The notes beneath the pieces are model-generated. The model did not search any database and was not told where the DNA came from. It saw only the letters and a program-made list of their open reading frames with translations. Below, piece by piece: positions 29,733 to 45,800 of a DNA stretch of 64,000 nucleotides (the first letter of the stretch is position 1; each line of letters opens with the position of its first letter). The translations under genes were made by a program, and so were the position numbers. The DNA lies in NCBI GenBank assembly GCA_947311845.1, contig CAMZMU010000040.1, positions 61,811,901-61,875,900 of the forward strand, in the 5' to 3' direction. Origin of the DNA: Poa pratensis. Taxonomy: Eukaryota > Streptophyta > Magnoliopsida > Poales > Poaceae.

Positions 29733-31130
29733 TACTTTTTTTTTTTTTTTGCACAAGGAGCACCCCCGAAGGGGCTGGAAGCATTACATTAATCCAAACG
29801 GTGGACGTACAACACATTACAAAGGACCCCATAAGCTAAACAAATTACACATGGGTCCCTGGCATTTGCAGAAAAGACCTCAGAAGCAGATGAAGAAACA
29901 CAATCAGGTCCTTCTCTTTCTCCACCGCCGAGCCGGAGATCAGCAACACCGCCGCCATGGCCGGAAGCGGGGACGAGACCACTTGCCTCCGTACAGGCGT
30001 CAAGCGTGGCAGCAAATCTCGATAGGGGCCTCACAAAGGAGGTTAAACTTATGCCGGAGCCCTTCACCGGCTTCTGGATAGGCCATATTGTGGCCTTGGA
30101 TGTCGGACGGCAACAACCCGCCGCCGAGGTGATGCTCAATAAGACTGCTTCCCAGCTCCAAAGCTGCTTGACGCTGCTGCTCACCCCATCCTCGCCTCCA
30201 ATCTTCGCCACCACAACGCCTAAAGGAAGAAGAGCCATAAAGGAGCAGTAGTACCTCACAGCCGAGGACTCATCACCGACGCCATCAGAGACAAGCGACC
30301 CGCATTAGACTCGCCATTCCTGCCACGGATGGGAGGAGGCAAGCGTAGAAGATTGGGTCGGCGAAGAATCCAAAGGGCAGACGCCATAAACAGGCAGCAG
30401 CCAAAACTCGACGAAGAAGAACTCCACCATGGAGCTCCAAGCCTCAGCGAGTCCTTGCACTCCAGCAGCTCGCCTGCAGCGCCGCTGGGATAACTGCCCT
30501 GCATCAACCACAAACTTCTTTCCTTCTCCCCCTCGCCACCGAGTCCGGCCAGGAGAAGCATCGAAGCCCACAGAAGGAAACACAAGGACTGACCCGCTGC
30601 AACTCGGGTGACGCCAAGCTTCCTCCACCCCTCGCCTCCACGACCGGCCGGAGAAGAAAGCGCGCCACCACCTAGCACACCGAGCCCAACACCACTCGCT
30701 ACAGCAGCCGACACGCCCATCCATCCCCTCCCCTCGCCGCCAAGGCCGGCCAGAGAAGATTTCCAAGCAGAACGAATTGACTGCATCAAGCAGTGATAGC
30801 AAGCCCCTACCTTATTTAGAAGAGCGTCGGCCCTCTCCATCCCTTCTAGCTCCGGCCAAAGGAGCAACAAAGCAAGGAAGAGGATCCCTAAGCTCCAGAT
30901 CAGGCTGCGTTGATCCGGAACTCCACTCAAAACTACGGGCAGAACGCCCCAATCCGGCAAACAGCCAGAGCCTCTACACCTACTATGAACAGAAGGACGG
31001 CCGGAGCTTTCCCTCAGCCATCTCCAGCCGGCGGCACCGGCGGGAGAGGCCTTGGTCCGACCCTGCAGACGCGGAGACGCTCTCAGCTACAGAACCAAGG
31101 GAGAGGATAAGAATGAGCTCCCGCTGCCTA
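29733..31130 (-). mobile_element. Retroposon-like GC-rich sequence with 3' poly(A), minus strand
   Basis: An 18-base T run at about 29733-29750 reads as a poly(A) tail on the minus strand. It is preceded there by a GGATTAATGTAATGCTTCC-like 3' end. Upstream on the minus strand is about 1.4 kb of GC-rich sequence. A GGCCGGxxxxGGxGGCGAGG-like motif recurs at least four times in it (30545-30760). Two minus frames (30960-30256 and 30259-29789) are open but low in recognisable features. It resembles a LINE-related or processed retroposon. No reverse transcriptase and no clear target duplication were found. Confidence 0.4.
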
Positions 31131-31371
31131 TTTACTAATTTATGTATTTCAATTTCTGTAGCATAGTGGCCCTCTAGTCCATCTTTGGATTTATTTTTGT
31201 CATAAAATATACTTATTGTTTTGCTAAATATAATTCTCTTGATGATATTTTGCCGAATAGGCGGGGGTTGTCAACGGTACATATAGGCAATTTCTTCCGC
31301 GCTTGTGCCCACCCTCGACCAGCAACGTCTCAGCCAAAACCCTAGCCGCCACCGCCGCCATCCCGCCGCCG

Positions 31372-35242
<3,871 letters not shown>

Positions 35243-35445
35243 TACATTGACGTGCATCTTGCGAACTTATGAGGATCATACTGCAGTTTTCTTTGCTCAT
35301 ACTGCAAGTAGGGACAACACCATCCATGGAGATGAACACTGCAGGTCACGCAACACCAGCTTCCTGCTCTGGTTGCAATCCTAATTTGTTTTGTTCTGTT
35401 GTTCACACAGGCAACGTATCAACAATTTTGATCAATCTTTATGTA

Positions 35446-35568
35446 CTCCCTCCGATCCATATTAATGGGCACAACTTTGTCTAGATACACATGTATCTAG
35501 TCTAAATACTTAACTAGATACATATGAATTTAGACAAAGCTATGCCCACTAATATGGATCGGAGGGAG
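35446..35568. mobile_element. Stowaway MITE (123 bp)
   Basis: It starts CTCCCTCCGATCCATATTAA and ends in its inverse complement, flanked by TA (35444-35445, 35569-35570). The two halves pair almost completely. It lies about 200 bp past the AAA ATPase stop and may be in its 3' UTR. Confidence 0.9.
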
Positions 35569-35570
35569 TA

Positions 35571-37239
35571 GATGAATTAGTAATACAATTATATGTGCGG
35601 AAAATAGCTATATTTTGTTTGGTTAGAACCTATTTTGGCAGTTTGAAAATATGAAGTCTGCTCAGTCTAAAGCTTCTCCATTGGTAGTTGAATACTACAC
35701 CAGCCACCAGGCACTCATCGTCCCCTTTGAAATGTTAATGGTTTGTTCCCAGTTGAAGAATTTCTACGAATTGCGAACTTCTCAAAAAGGAATGTCGGCT
35801 CTGTGGGATTCAGATTGAAATTCGTTGAAGCCTCATCCTTGCTAAGAACACTTCTTGGTGTCGTGGGCGAACCCCACCTGCGCACACACACAGACGCTGG
35901 AACAACCCCGAATCACACTTAAATCGGACTCCCTCACCCCACCTCCCCTCTATCTCACTTATGCCTTCTGTATTGCCTACCTCCACCGCCCTCCGCACTC
36001 TCGCCCCACCTTTTCTCACCAGATTTTTGTTGAAAAAGAGCTCCGCGGCGGCCTTGTTACATCCCCCCGTGGATTTCCCAACCGTATGGCTATCCGACCG
36101 AGTCTGACCCATAAAATCATTTTCACTTTCCCAACCGTACGGCTATCCGACCTCTTGTCTGACCCATAAAATCATCTTCACGCGCCGCCTCTACGGTCTG
36201 ACCTGCTGCTGTCCTAAGCTCGCCCGCCGGCATCTGCCGCCGCAACATGGTAACCTTGGCACCAACGAGTATGTGTTTTCCGTCGGCAGCAATAGGAACA
36301 CCACCTCCTCTGATTCCAAGTTGGTACGATTTTTTGGGTTCATTCACATATCTAGTTTAATATGAAATTATGCAATAGGATATGATTTGACTTGGACATT
36401 GTTATCATCTAGGATTCACTACGTCATTGTAATGTTCAAGGTGTGAGAGCTGAGTTGAAATATTGTCTCCACAAGGGAAAATGCTTATTCTGAAAAGTTT
36501 GAATTTCACCATCGAAAAAAGGAAAAAAATCGGAGAAAAGTTAGCTCAAGCAAAACGAAAGATGGAGAAAGCATTGTTGACATTTTTTCTCTTTCCTTTC
36601 TTTTGTTTTCCTTTTGAGCGTGATTGTGCTGTTTGCCCCAGTGATCGTAGTTGTATCGGGTGGTTGCTATATTTATATAGCGGGGTGCAAGCCTATTTCG
36701 TGGGAAAGCGATGAAGAAACTTGAAAAAACAAGAATAAGATTGAATAAAAGAAGATGGAAATGGAGTTGCATATTGCCGACATTGTCAATAATCACAAGA
36801 CTAAGACGGATGCAACTCGTTGAAGATAAATAAAATAATAAAATACGACATCAAGAAAAGAGATTTGTCCACTATACATTTGGGGCGACAATTATCTTAG
36901 TGGCGATTTTTTCGTCTTAAAAAGAGATTTTTTTTCTTAGTGGCGGTTATAATCCCAATATTAAGATTATTTGGATGCACCCGATAAACTATGTTGGATG
37001 CTAAGTATGATAAACTATGAATAAAACCATAAAAAAATATATGCATGTAGTAGTTGGATTTAAGAGTTGGAAAGCAGGGTTATAATTGCACCTTGTCTAT
37101 TCAAGCCAAGCTCGAATGTGATCGGGCTTTGCCGGCACACTTGTCACGATATTTTTCTGGATTAATCTTATTCAAATTCCTCTTTATTGCAATACATACA
37201 TATAACGAAATAATTAATGTAGAGGGTCCGATCGACGGA
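35571..37239. other. Intergenic between the AAA ATPase and the PMEI-like gene
   Basis: No supportable gene. The segment 36074-36181 is an imperfect tandem duplication of about 54 bp. The 35870-36330 part is GC-richer with open frames on both strands but no recognisable protein. The remainder is AT-rich. Confidence 0.5.
36074..36181. repeat. Tandem duplication, about 54 bp x 2
   Basis: 36074-36126 and 36127-36181 both read TTTCCCAACCGTAYGGC to CATAAAATCATYTTCAC. They differ at a few bases and one short indel. Confidence 0.8.
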
Positions 37240-37803
37240 TCAGACGATGCCGGCGGTGAGGCCGAGCGCGACGGCGGCCAATCGTCCGTACTCCCTGTCG
37301 TGCGCAGCGACGGCGGGGACGCGGGGCTCCTCCTCCCCCTTCCACGCATCCTCGCACCGCTCCGCCGCCCCCAGCGCCGCCGCGATCTGCTCCACGGCCC
37401 TCCCGTACACGCGCGCCCGGATGTTGTCCAGCGCGTCGCGGAGCACGTCTGTGGCCGCGCCGTACACCTCCAGGCAGTGGCCCAGCCTGGCGCGTGCGCG
37501 CGGCGAGTCCTCCGCCTCGCTCAGCCCCTCCATCTTCGCCTCCGTGGCCGCCGCGTGCTCGATCGCCATCCGCGTCGCCGCCGCCGCCAGCGCGTGCATG
37601 TCCCGCTCGTCCCGGCTCTGCGGGTCCGAGGAGAGTGACGACACGCAGTGGGCGTAGTCGACGCCGGGGTCCCGACTCGCCGCGCCCCGGCACGCCTCCT
37701 CGATCCCCGCCGGCGCGGCTGCGCTGCCGCGCGGCGCGGAGGCAAGGAGGAGGACGAGCGCCGTCGCCAAGACGGCGCGATTGAGTTCTTGATGCGTTCC
37801 CAT
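37240..37803 (-). CDS. PMEI / invertase-inhibitor-like secreted protein (187 aa)
   Basis: A single-exon minus-strand gene. The ATG at 37803 starts a signal peptide (VLATALVLLLASAPRGSAA, residues about 11-29). The mature part has four cysteines at 38, 53, 110 and 150. That is the two-disulfide pattern of the plant PMEI family: one pair in the N-terminal hairpin (EEACRGAASRDPGVDYAHC), one across the four-helix bundle. ARLGHCLEVYGAATDVLRDAL matches the usual conserved helix. Family members inhibit pectin methylesterases or invertases in the wall or vacuole; which target applies cannot be told. The frame is open further upstream to 37992, but the start at 37803 gives the proper signal peptide. 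Its length is typical for the family. Confidence 0.8.
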   Translation of the reverse strand: MGTHQELNRAVLATALVLLLASAPRGSAAAPAGIEEACRGAASRDPGVDYAHCVSSLSSDPQSRDERDMHALAAAATRMAIEHAAATEAKMEGLSEAEDSPRARARLGHCLEVYGAATDVLRDALDNIRARVYGRAVEQIAAALGAAERCEDAWKGEEEPRVPAVAAHDREYGRLAAVALGLTAGIV

Positions 37804-37845
37804 GCTACCTGCTGGTCGTGCTGCAAGAGCGTGTGCTCGCGCTAT

Positions 37846-37855
37846 GGTATTTATG
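37846..37855 (-). promoter_or_regulatory. Possible TATA element of the PMEI-like gene
   Basis: Minus-strand CATAAATACC lies about 43-52 bp upstream of the ATG. A stronger TATATATA lies near 38003 but would give a long leader containing upstream ATGs. Confidence 0.35.
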
Positions 37856-38280
37856 TGCTCGTGATGAGGATTCGTCAATGGAGGTCGACACAAGTGTCGC
37901 GCATGCCAACGCAGGTTAATTCTGTCGTTGAATAACTCAGCTGGAGATCGAACTTTGCTAATTTTGTCACGAAGAAATGAATGGTTCATCATGCTCCTAT
38001 ATATAGATTTGGCACCATCAGCAATCTCATTTCTAACTAGTAATTGATGATAGTATTAATCCATTAGTAGTTGATCATAGCATTGATAGAGGTATTGAAG
38101 AAACACCATGGGATCAGAGGAGAAGCTGAAACAACTTAACTCCCTTCTCTTCTTTTTTAACAGATCAATCCGCTATGGTACAATGTTAATTTCAGCCATG
38201 CCCTCTTGGTTGTTACTTGGAGCTTGGAAGATCATACCCGTGGTCATGACATGGCAGTGCGTCATTCGGATCAGGTTCTG

Positions 38281-40112
38281 TCAATTGATCACAGTCACAC
38301 ACTCTCCTGCTGTTCTGCTACGTCTCCGTGACCAGCTGCTCCCTGCAACGGTGCCAGCTTCGCCGGAGCCTCCGCGGTGGCGGCAGCTGATTCCTGCCTC
38401 TTTGCCCCACAGAACAAGGTAGAGCCCCATGATCACGAGCACTGACCCCAGCACGCTGCAACATCACATTATCATTAAGTCAACACCAAATCAGCACCGA
38501 TCGAACTCACTGCAATATAGGAACAGCATTCTGACGAAAATAACAATGTTCAGACTTCAGAGAGGAATTTTAATGGCTGACTGACCTTCCGAGGTAGAGG
38601 GGCTCGTGGAGGACGAAGAGATCGATGCCAGCGACGAACATCTGGGACAGCGGGCTGAAGGCGGCGGTGAACACTGGACCCCTTTTCTCCACGCAATAGG
38701 TCAGCATCAGGTACCCGATCCCTGACGCCACCACGCCGCAGTACACGACAGCAACGATCTCCACGGTGCCCCTGAGCCGCCACATCTCGACGGTGCTCCT
38801 CTGCGTGGACAGTGCCAGCGCCGCTGCCTGCACGAAGCTGAACAGCGACATGAGCGCCGTCGCCGAGTACACCGCTGGGTACCTGCGGGTGAGCCGCCGC
38901 TGCAGGAGCAGCCACGCCGCGAACCCCACCACGTTGGCCAGCATCGACACCGAGCCCAGCACCCACCGCACTGCGCTGGCGTGCCCATGGTCGTCGCCGG
39001 ACACGGCAGCCGGGGTGCCTGGTGGTGAGGATGGTAAGTGGTAGTGATGCGTGAGGGACGCGCCCTTGTAGAAGGTGAGCAGCATTGCTCCGGTGAGAGA
39101 GATCAGCGTGCCGGATATCTTGGCGCTCCCTGACTTGCTCCTCACCTCCAGTGCCTCATACCTAGGACAAAAATTATGAATGAGTTTTTTGTTTCATGAG
39201 TGCAATGCAACTAGATACGGAAAAGTGTTTGTTTAAACTGTTCAGAAAAAATGTGTTTAATTTATGTTTTATAGGATAATAAGCTGATCAATGCTGTGGT
39301 ACGATCGATGCGGTTTGTGAAGTTGAAGTTTTTGTCTTATGGTGTTGGTTCATTTTAAGGTGATTTGCTAGATTTAATGGAAACATATATAGAAGTTTCA
39401 TATTTAAAAGTATTAACAACAAATCAAACTAGCTATTAGGATTCCTTTCAGGATGCTCTTGTACTAGTTTAAATAATGGAAATAATATTAAAATTATTCA
39501 AACCGAATCAATTTAAACTTATTATAGTGCGTAGTAGGATATGAAACTTTATACCTGACCTACAAGCAAGAAACCTTCTTTTCACAAAAATGCCTGAAAG
39601 GAACATTACCCGAAGGCGAGTGATATGAGGAAGGTAACCACTGGGAGCAGATTGGAGAAAGTTGCAGCAAATGTTGCTGTTGTATACTCCAATCCGATGA
39701 AGAGCGTGTACTGAAGCAGCACCGGGCCGAGGATTCCACTAAGGAACATGTACACAAAGATTTCAGCAGTGAACTTTGGTCTTGTCTTCCTGAAAGAAGA
39801 AGAAAAAAGGCAGTACATGTGCATGATCAGAAACAGTGCAATACCAGGCACAACTACTTGTACAGTAGCTGCTTTATCACCATGATTTATTTGCCTTTGC
39901 TTTTGATGATGATAATGATACCTTTCCTTGAAGTAGGCAATGGGGCCAAGGAATACAGTGGCCAGCATCTGCCTGAAAGTGATGAGGACCAGCCGGTTCA
40001 TCCCCTGGTTCAGCGCCTGCTTGAGCAGCGCGGTCATGACGGCGATCACGATGTTCGTGGCCACCATCGCCGCTGTCGGCATCCACTGCTCCATGTATCC
40101 TGCACTCCACAT
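38281..40112 (-). CDS. WAT1-related EamA/DMT transporter, 4 exons (copy A, 373 aa)
   Basis: Minus-strand exons 40112-39922, 39789-39610, 39161-38586 and 38455-38281 have GT-AG borders and correct phase (191+180+576+175 nt). The protein starts MWSAGYMEQW. It has the family's first helix (AAMVATNIVIAVMTALLKQAL), RLVLITFRQMLATVFLGPIAYFKER, then LGPVLLQYTLFIGLEYTTATFAATFSNLLPVVTF. The second EamA half contains SGTLISLTGAMLLTFYKG and VEKRGPVFTAAFSPLSQMFVAGIDLFVLHEPLYLGR. About ten membrane helices are expected. WAT1/UMAMIT proteins are plant membrane transporters (auxin or amino-acid export has been shown for some). Compared with copy B, two introns are missing. A second start, MEQW at 40094, is possible. 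Confidence 0.88.
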
Positions 40113-41039
40113 TTTTAGTCGGTCTGCCTTGATGATCTGATGGGCAATTTGTTTTTGGTCATGCCATGGTTTTATAGGGGTGATGACTGATGAAGGTCCT
40201 GAAAATTGGCATCTGCAGGCATGTTTCGGTTTGCTTCGTTTTCGCACACGTGATTGAGAACTAAAAACATGGCCCGAGAGGGAAGAGGACAATGCTTGTG
40301 TCCTGACACCAGAATGTCTGAATAATTGTGGAAATTTTCTGGCATCGAGCAAATTGCGCAACCAGCTGAATCGAATAGCCGTCTTTATTACACAGTGCAG
40401 CGGAACAAAGTAAAGCTCTACCCCTTTTTTCCAGTTTCTAGCAAGCAAAATATAGCCCGCGATCCTTCCTGCATGGCCTTCTTCTACTGTAGAGAATTGG
40501 ATGCTGTTTTAGCACTGATTTTATTTTTAGCATGAGCCAGTTTTAGGGTCTATAAAGAGCAATGTAAGGAAACACCTTCCCATGGGAAAGTTCCAAGATC
40601 CAATGCCCACTGCCTCTTCTTTGATGAGCAAAAGATATCTTTAGGTCCTAATCAAATCATAAAGCATTGATTCGATAGCCTCCATTACAGGACCGTGGGG
40701 TAGTCGTACGAACCAAGTCCGCAGAATATTTCATTTTCTTTTCTTTTATTTTTCTTTCTTGTCATGTTCAATGTGACAGATTGTGATGTTCTAACGTGTT
40801 GAGAGATGAGCAGCTTATGCTGCCACTTCCGTCACCTGGAGAATTTGGGCTAAATATAGGAATATAACTGCAGAAATTAGCCCGACATATTGCTTCATCA
40901 TGCGAGCAAAAACGCATACGACAACTGCATTACTAGTGGCACTGTATACTATTCCTCTTGGTAATACCTTGTAGGTTTATGAAACTAAGGAGGAAGCTAT
41001 GCTATAGTTTTACAACCGAGGAATTGCATAGTTTGGTCC

Positions 41040-42795
41040 TCATGATTTGATTTGTTTCTCCTTATCCTTTTCCTCTTCTTTGGCAGATGCTACCATCACC
41101 GAGGCATCCCTGTTCTTTCCCCACAGCAGAATATAGAGGCCCATGATCATCAGTATGGATCCCAGTACACTGCAAGGATAAAACAAAAATACAAAAGGTG
41201 AATGAGTGATGCCATTTGGACCAGCCATTGCAATTTTGCAAGAGCAAAATCAGAAAACCTACTCATAAACTGAAAGGGTTGAGCACTATTTCAGTATGCG
41301 AAATGAAGGAATGATCATGATACACCGATACTGTCTTGGTTTAATAACTGAGGCAAGTAAGGTTTACCTTCCAAGGTAGATGTTCTCATGGAGAAAAAAG
41401 AAATCTATTATGGCAACCATGATCTGGATGATAGGGATGAAGGCTGAAGTGAACACCGGCCCTCTTTTTTCGACACACCATGTCATCAGTACATATCCCA
41501 CTCCAGACCCCAGAATTCCCTGGAACATATGAAAAGGTGTTCATGTTTTTTTCAGTCAGTTCTCAGAGTTTTCTTAACTTCTTTTATGAACTGTAACAGG
41601 ATGATCTTACTGTATATAGTACTGTAACAATCTCCACTGTTTTTGTGAGGGCCCACACAGATGCCCTCCTCTGTATCGCCGCTGTTAGGCCCCCGCCTTG
41701 CAGGGAGCTGATGAGGAACATGTATGCAGTGCTGGAGTAGAGTGCTGGGTACTTCTTGGTGAGCTTGGACTGCAGCAGGAGCCAAAAGGAGAAGCACAGG
41801 CAGTTTGCCAGTAATGCTAAAGTACCCAGGGTCCAGCTCTTCTTGCCAGATTCTGCTGCTGCTTCTGCATGATGGCCTGAAGGCACAGCTTGGTGAGTCA
41901 AGGCCACACCCTTGTAGAGGGTAAGGAGCATGACGCCGGCAAACGACATGAGTGTCCCGGTGATCTTTGCAGCTCCCCCCTTGCTCTTCATGTTCAGTGA
42001 CTCCACCCTGCACACATGAGTTGCACTCAAAGGGTTTCAGATAACATTAGAAGGACAGTGCATAAAAGTACCAGGTAAACTTGAAAATTGACACACACAT
42101 ACCTTAGCAAGACAGCGATGAGGAAAGTGAGCACAGGAGCCAAGTTGGTGAATGTTATGGCAAAGGTTGCTGTGGTATACTGTAATCCGTAGAAGAAGGT
42201 ATACTGAGAGAGCGCGGCGCTAAAAACAAGAAAAGACAATGATGAATCAAACAGAATCGTATCTGGTACTCCCTCCGTTCGGAAAAGGATGTCTTAGATA
42301 TATCTAGATTTGGATGTATGTGTACACTAAAACATGTCTACATACATCCAAATTTAGATATATCCAAGACATCTTTTTCCGAACGGAGGGAGTAGAACAT
42401 TAGACGGGCCACTGTACTAATGAGAGGAAGTGATTGTTGTGATGTTCTGTTTGCAACAGTACCCCAACGCTGCGCTGAAGAAGAGGTACACGAGGATCTC
42501 CGGCGTGAGCTTAGGCCTCGTGCTCCTGAAAAAAACAACGGCAACATAAAATTATGGCCTGAGTTCTGAACTCTGATCGTTTGCTTTGAATTGAATGTAT
42601 GTACCGTTCTTTGAAAAATGCGATTGGAGCAAGGAACACCGTGGCCACCAGTTGTCGCAGCGTGATAAGTACTAGACGGTCGAGCCCCTCCTCGAGCGCC
42701 TTCTTGATCAAGGCCGTTGTGACTGCAGAGATGAGGTCAAAGACCAGCATTGCGATGACCGGTTTCCACTCGTCGATGCGCGCCATTCCCCACAT
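41040..42795 (-). CDS. WAT1-related EamA/DMT transporter, 6 exons (copy B, 349 aa)
   Basis: Minus-strand exons 42795-42605, 42525-42463, 42219-42103, 42007-41611, 41519-41368 and 41169-41040 (191+63+117+397+152+130 nt) are all GT-AG and in phase. The start MWGMARIDEWKPVIAM aligns with the MWSAGYMEQWMPTAAM start of copy A; in-frame ATGs at 42825 and 42786 are alternatives. It carries both EamA halves: LVLITLRQLVATVFLAPIAFFKER, then ALSQYTFFYGLQYTTATFAITFTNLAPVLTF; then GTLMSFAGVMLLTLYKG and VEKRGPVFTSAFIPIIQIMVAIIDFFFLHENIYLGR. It ends in a Lys/Glu-rich tail. It lies about 0.9 kb upstream (minus sense) of copy A, so the pair is a tandem duplication. A Stowaway MITE sits in its second intron. 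Confidence 0.9.
42269..42392. mobile_element. Stowaway MITE in WAT1 copy B intron 2
   Basis: 124 bp, starting CTCCCTCCGTTCGGAAAAGG and ending in its inverse, flanked by TA (42267-42268, 42393-42394). It is nearly a perfect hairpin, so it is a young copy. Confidence 0.92.
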
Positions 42796-42829
42796 TGGTG
42801 CTTCTGAATCCTTGACACCCTTCACTTAT

Positions 42830-45800
42830 GGTGCAATGCTAATGCTCTTGTCATGGACTACTTATAGGAAATATTTTACTATGTGGAGATCCTTCTGAAA
42901 ATTAAAGAGATCTCATGGAAGATACGCGACAATGACCATTTTACCCTCCAAAAACGGTTCTAGTGTTCTTGTCATCGAGTACTTATTGGCATGAACAGTC
43001 CATCCTCACATTAACTTTTTTCACGGTGCCATGGGAAGATACTGACATGAATTGTCAAGATATTTGCTCTGTCGCTAAGCTGACGGTGGCAGTGGAAGCA
43101 TCAACCAGAAAGATCCCTCTGTTTCTCACTTTGGTGAGGTTGGCAAGCTCCTGTTGGACTACAAACTTGACCTTATTCTTATCACGGTAAGGATCCAACA
43201 CATTTCAGTTGCAGAAAAAAGGCGGTACCATCCCATCCGATCCGATCCAAAGGAAAGCAGGATGGTGAGTTGTAGTTGATTGATCACCTAGTATGAAAGC
43301 TCCCTGTCTCATCCATCTCCCTTTATAATTGGCAGAAATGCGGGACCGAAGGACGAGCAGCTCCCAATTGCAAAGAGGAACTGGGAAAGCGGATCGTCGG
43401 GATGTGGCATTGGCTATGGTGGAAGTGGAACTACACTTGGCTGCAACTGCATATTTAGTTCATGATCAGGAAACGGCCAGCGAGCCAGAGCTAGCTCCTA
43501 GACGGAACACGGAAGAATAATCCCGACAACCGCTAGTAGATCCAGACCGGTGCGGTGACAAAAAATTGCCCGAGATGTCCTCTACCCTCTACGCACATTG
43601 TGCATCGAGCACCTGCTCACTTGGCACTGTCAGCAGTAACGATGTTACTGCCACTTGTTTCTACTGCAGGGCAGGATTCAGACAAAGCTGCTGAATTATG
43701 CACACCTGAATGATAGCATGCTTGTTCGGGTAACTGAATCGCATACTAGTAGCAGCAAACATTGTTCAGGAACTAGGATGATATTCATGGGAGTTCAAAA
43801 TAAATGAACATTTTCTATCAACTGATTTGCAGATCACTGTCTGAGCCACATCTGCAGCCATATCCTTTTTAGGCTTTAGCTTCTTGCAAGGACAGTTAGA
43901 TGGAAGAGTGAGGTGTTGTCCCAGTCACAGTACAAGCCCTAACCTAAGCGAAGCCCATTAAGAAGCAAAGGAAAGAAAAAGCATTGGCTTTTCGCATAGG
44001 CCTATGGTTGAGCAAAGTGCTGAGTCCATGCTGATAAAAAAAGCTACTACCTTTAACCTACCACGAAAGTTGTCGAAAAAGAAAAAAAAGGATTATAATT
44101 TTTGCTTTTTGAGAAGAAGAAAAATAAAATGATTGTATATATCGGAGCAGCATCTTATAAAGAGAGGTTCAACTGGTACAATTAGCCTTGTGCCCACTGT
44201 AATCTAGCACAGATTTGATGCTGACCTTAATATCTGTTATCCTAGTCTAGTGCCTGTCAGGTTCATTCATAACCTTAATCAGATGCCAAATTCGGTGGTT
44301 ACTTTATAATCTTTAGACCTTCTAGTCTTTTTTGTATTGAGAAGACAGACCCAGAAAGTAGCAAAACCATAACCAGTATTATTTTTTCCAAGATTTAAAA
44401 AAAATCCATGCAGTATAAAGGAGAGAAATTTCCATTGCCTTGATTTGGCCAAATGAGGGGATGAGGCATGTGAAGACAGTTCCTAATTTCACCTGTACTG
44501 CTGGTCTTTTGGGCCCGATGCTGTATGTAAATGTTGGGCCTGCACTTGAAGATGATTCGCTATTACGCTACGTGAAAGATCCGCAGGAGAAAGATCTTCC
44601 ATGATTCCTAATTCCCGGCACATGTCGGAGGCCCAGTAGTACATTTTTCTTTTCCTTTCTCGTTTATTTTATTTATATCTCTAGTTTTCATTTCTCTTTC
44701 TTTCACTTTTATGTTTCTTTTCCTTCTTTATTTTTTGTTTTAACATTATGCAAAATTAAGTTTTTTTCACATGTCTGTATAATTTGTTTCGATATTATTT
44801 CTAAAAGAGAAATTAAAATGGAAAAACCATGTAATTATTTATCATCTTTATTTGTAGGGAACATTCTTAACTAACTGCTTTCTTATAGTGATGTGAACTT
44901 TTTTTGACATACATTGACATTTGAATTAACACACATGGCTTTTTTCCATACCAGATGGAGCATATTTAAAAAATATATTAAAATAGCATAGTTTTTTCGG
45001 TGCAAGGGAGTTGGCCATATAAATATTGTCTTAGACAGTGAAACGTATATTTAAAATTATATTGTATTCTATTTTATAAAACATGAATGTAAAACTTAGA
45101 AATTGTCAAAATCTGGAAATTGCAGCAACGGCTGCCCTTGGGGTGGCCCTCGTTGTGTCTTAAAGCTCTCCCTCCCGTCAATATGGTAGGCCGGTCATAG
45201 TGGGGAGTAATTTAGACTAGTAGCATGTATATGTTACTACATTCATAGTGCAAAATAACATAAAGGTATTGACACGACACACTGTCAACTGTCGCTTCAG
45301 TTGTGAAGTAATAAATTTGTAAGAGGTGTATAAGATGAGAAACTTTGTCGATAGTTGTGCAGATGAGAAGCTAGGCGGGGATTGAGGACGACAACAAGAG
45401 GTTTGCATGGAGGTTACTAAGAGACACCATTTGTTTTTTTTGTTTGATAGATTGTATGCATATATTAAACATATATATGGAGTTGTATTTTAAAAAACTG
45501 AGCTCCATTTATCTCTGGATCTAAAGAGACTTCTCAAGTTGAAAGAGATATCTAGCCAGTGGTTGTAACCATGCAAAATCTAAATAAAAATTAGATGGTC
45601 TAGCGCCACAAAACTATAGACGAACGAGTCAGCTCATCATAATTACCGTAGATTTTAAATTTGTAGAAAGTAAAACTACAGTTCCATGTTGATCCGTGGG
45701 TTGAGGTCGACTCCTCACGAAGTGAATCAATGGACACGAGGAAACATATAGAGAAGGTTTTCTCAGAAGGCAGCTAGGCTACAACTTTCGGCACTTCCTA

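Noticed and set aside
30256..30960. 234-codon minus ORF as a host gene
   Set aside because: It has no conserved domain, lies within the retroposon-like repeat block, and all frames are long because of GC content.
36123..36347. Small minus ORF near the tandem duplication
   Set aside because: It has no motif or promoter and overlaps repeat-derived sequence.
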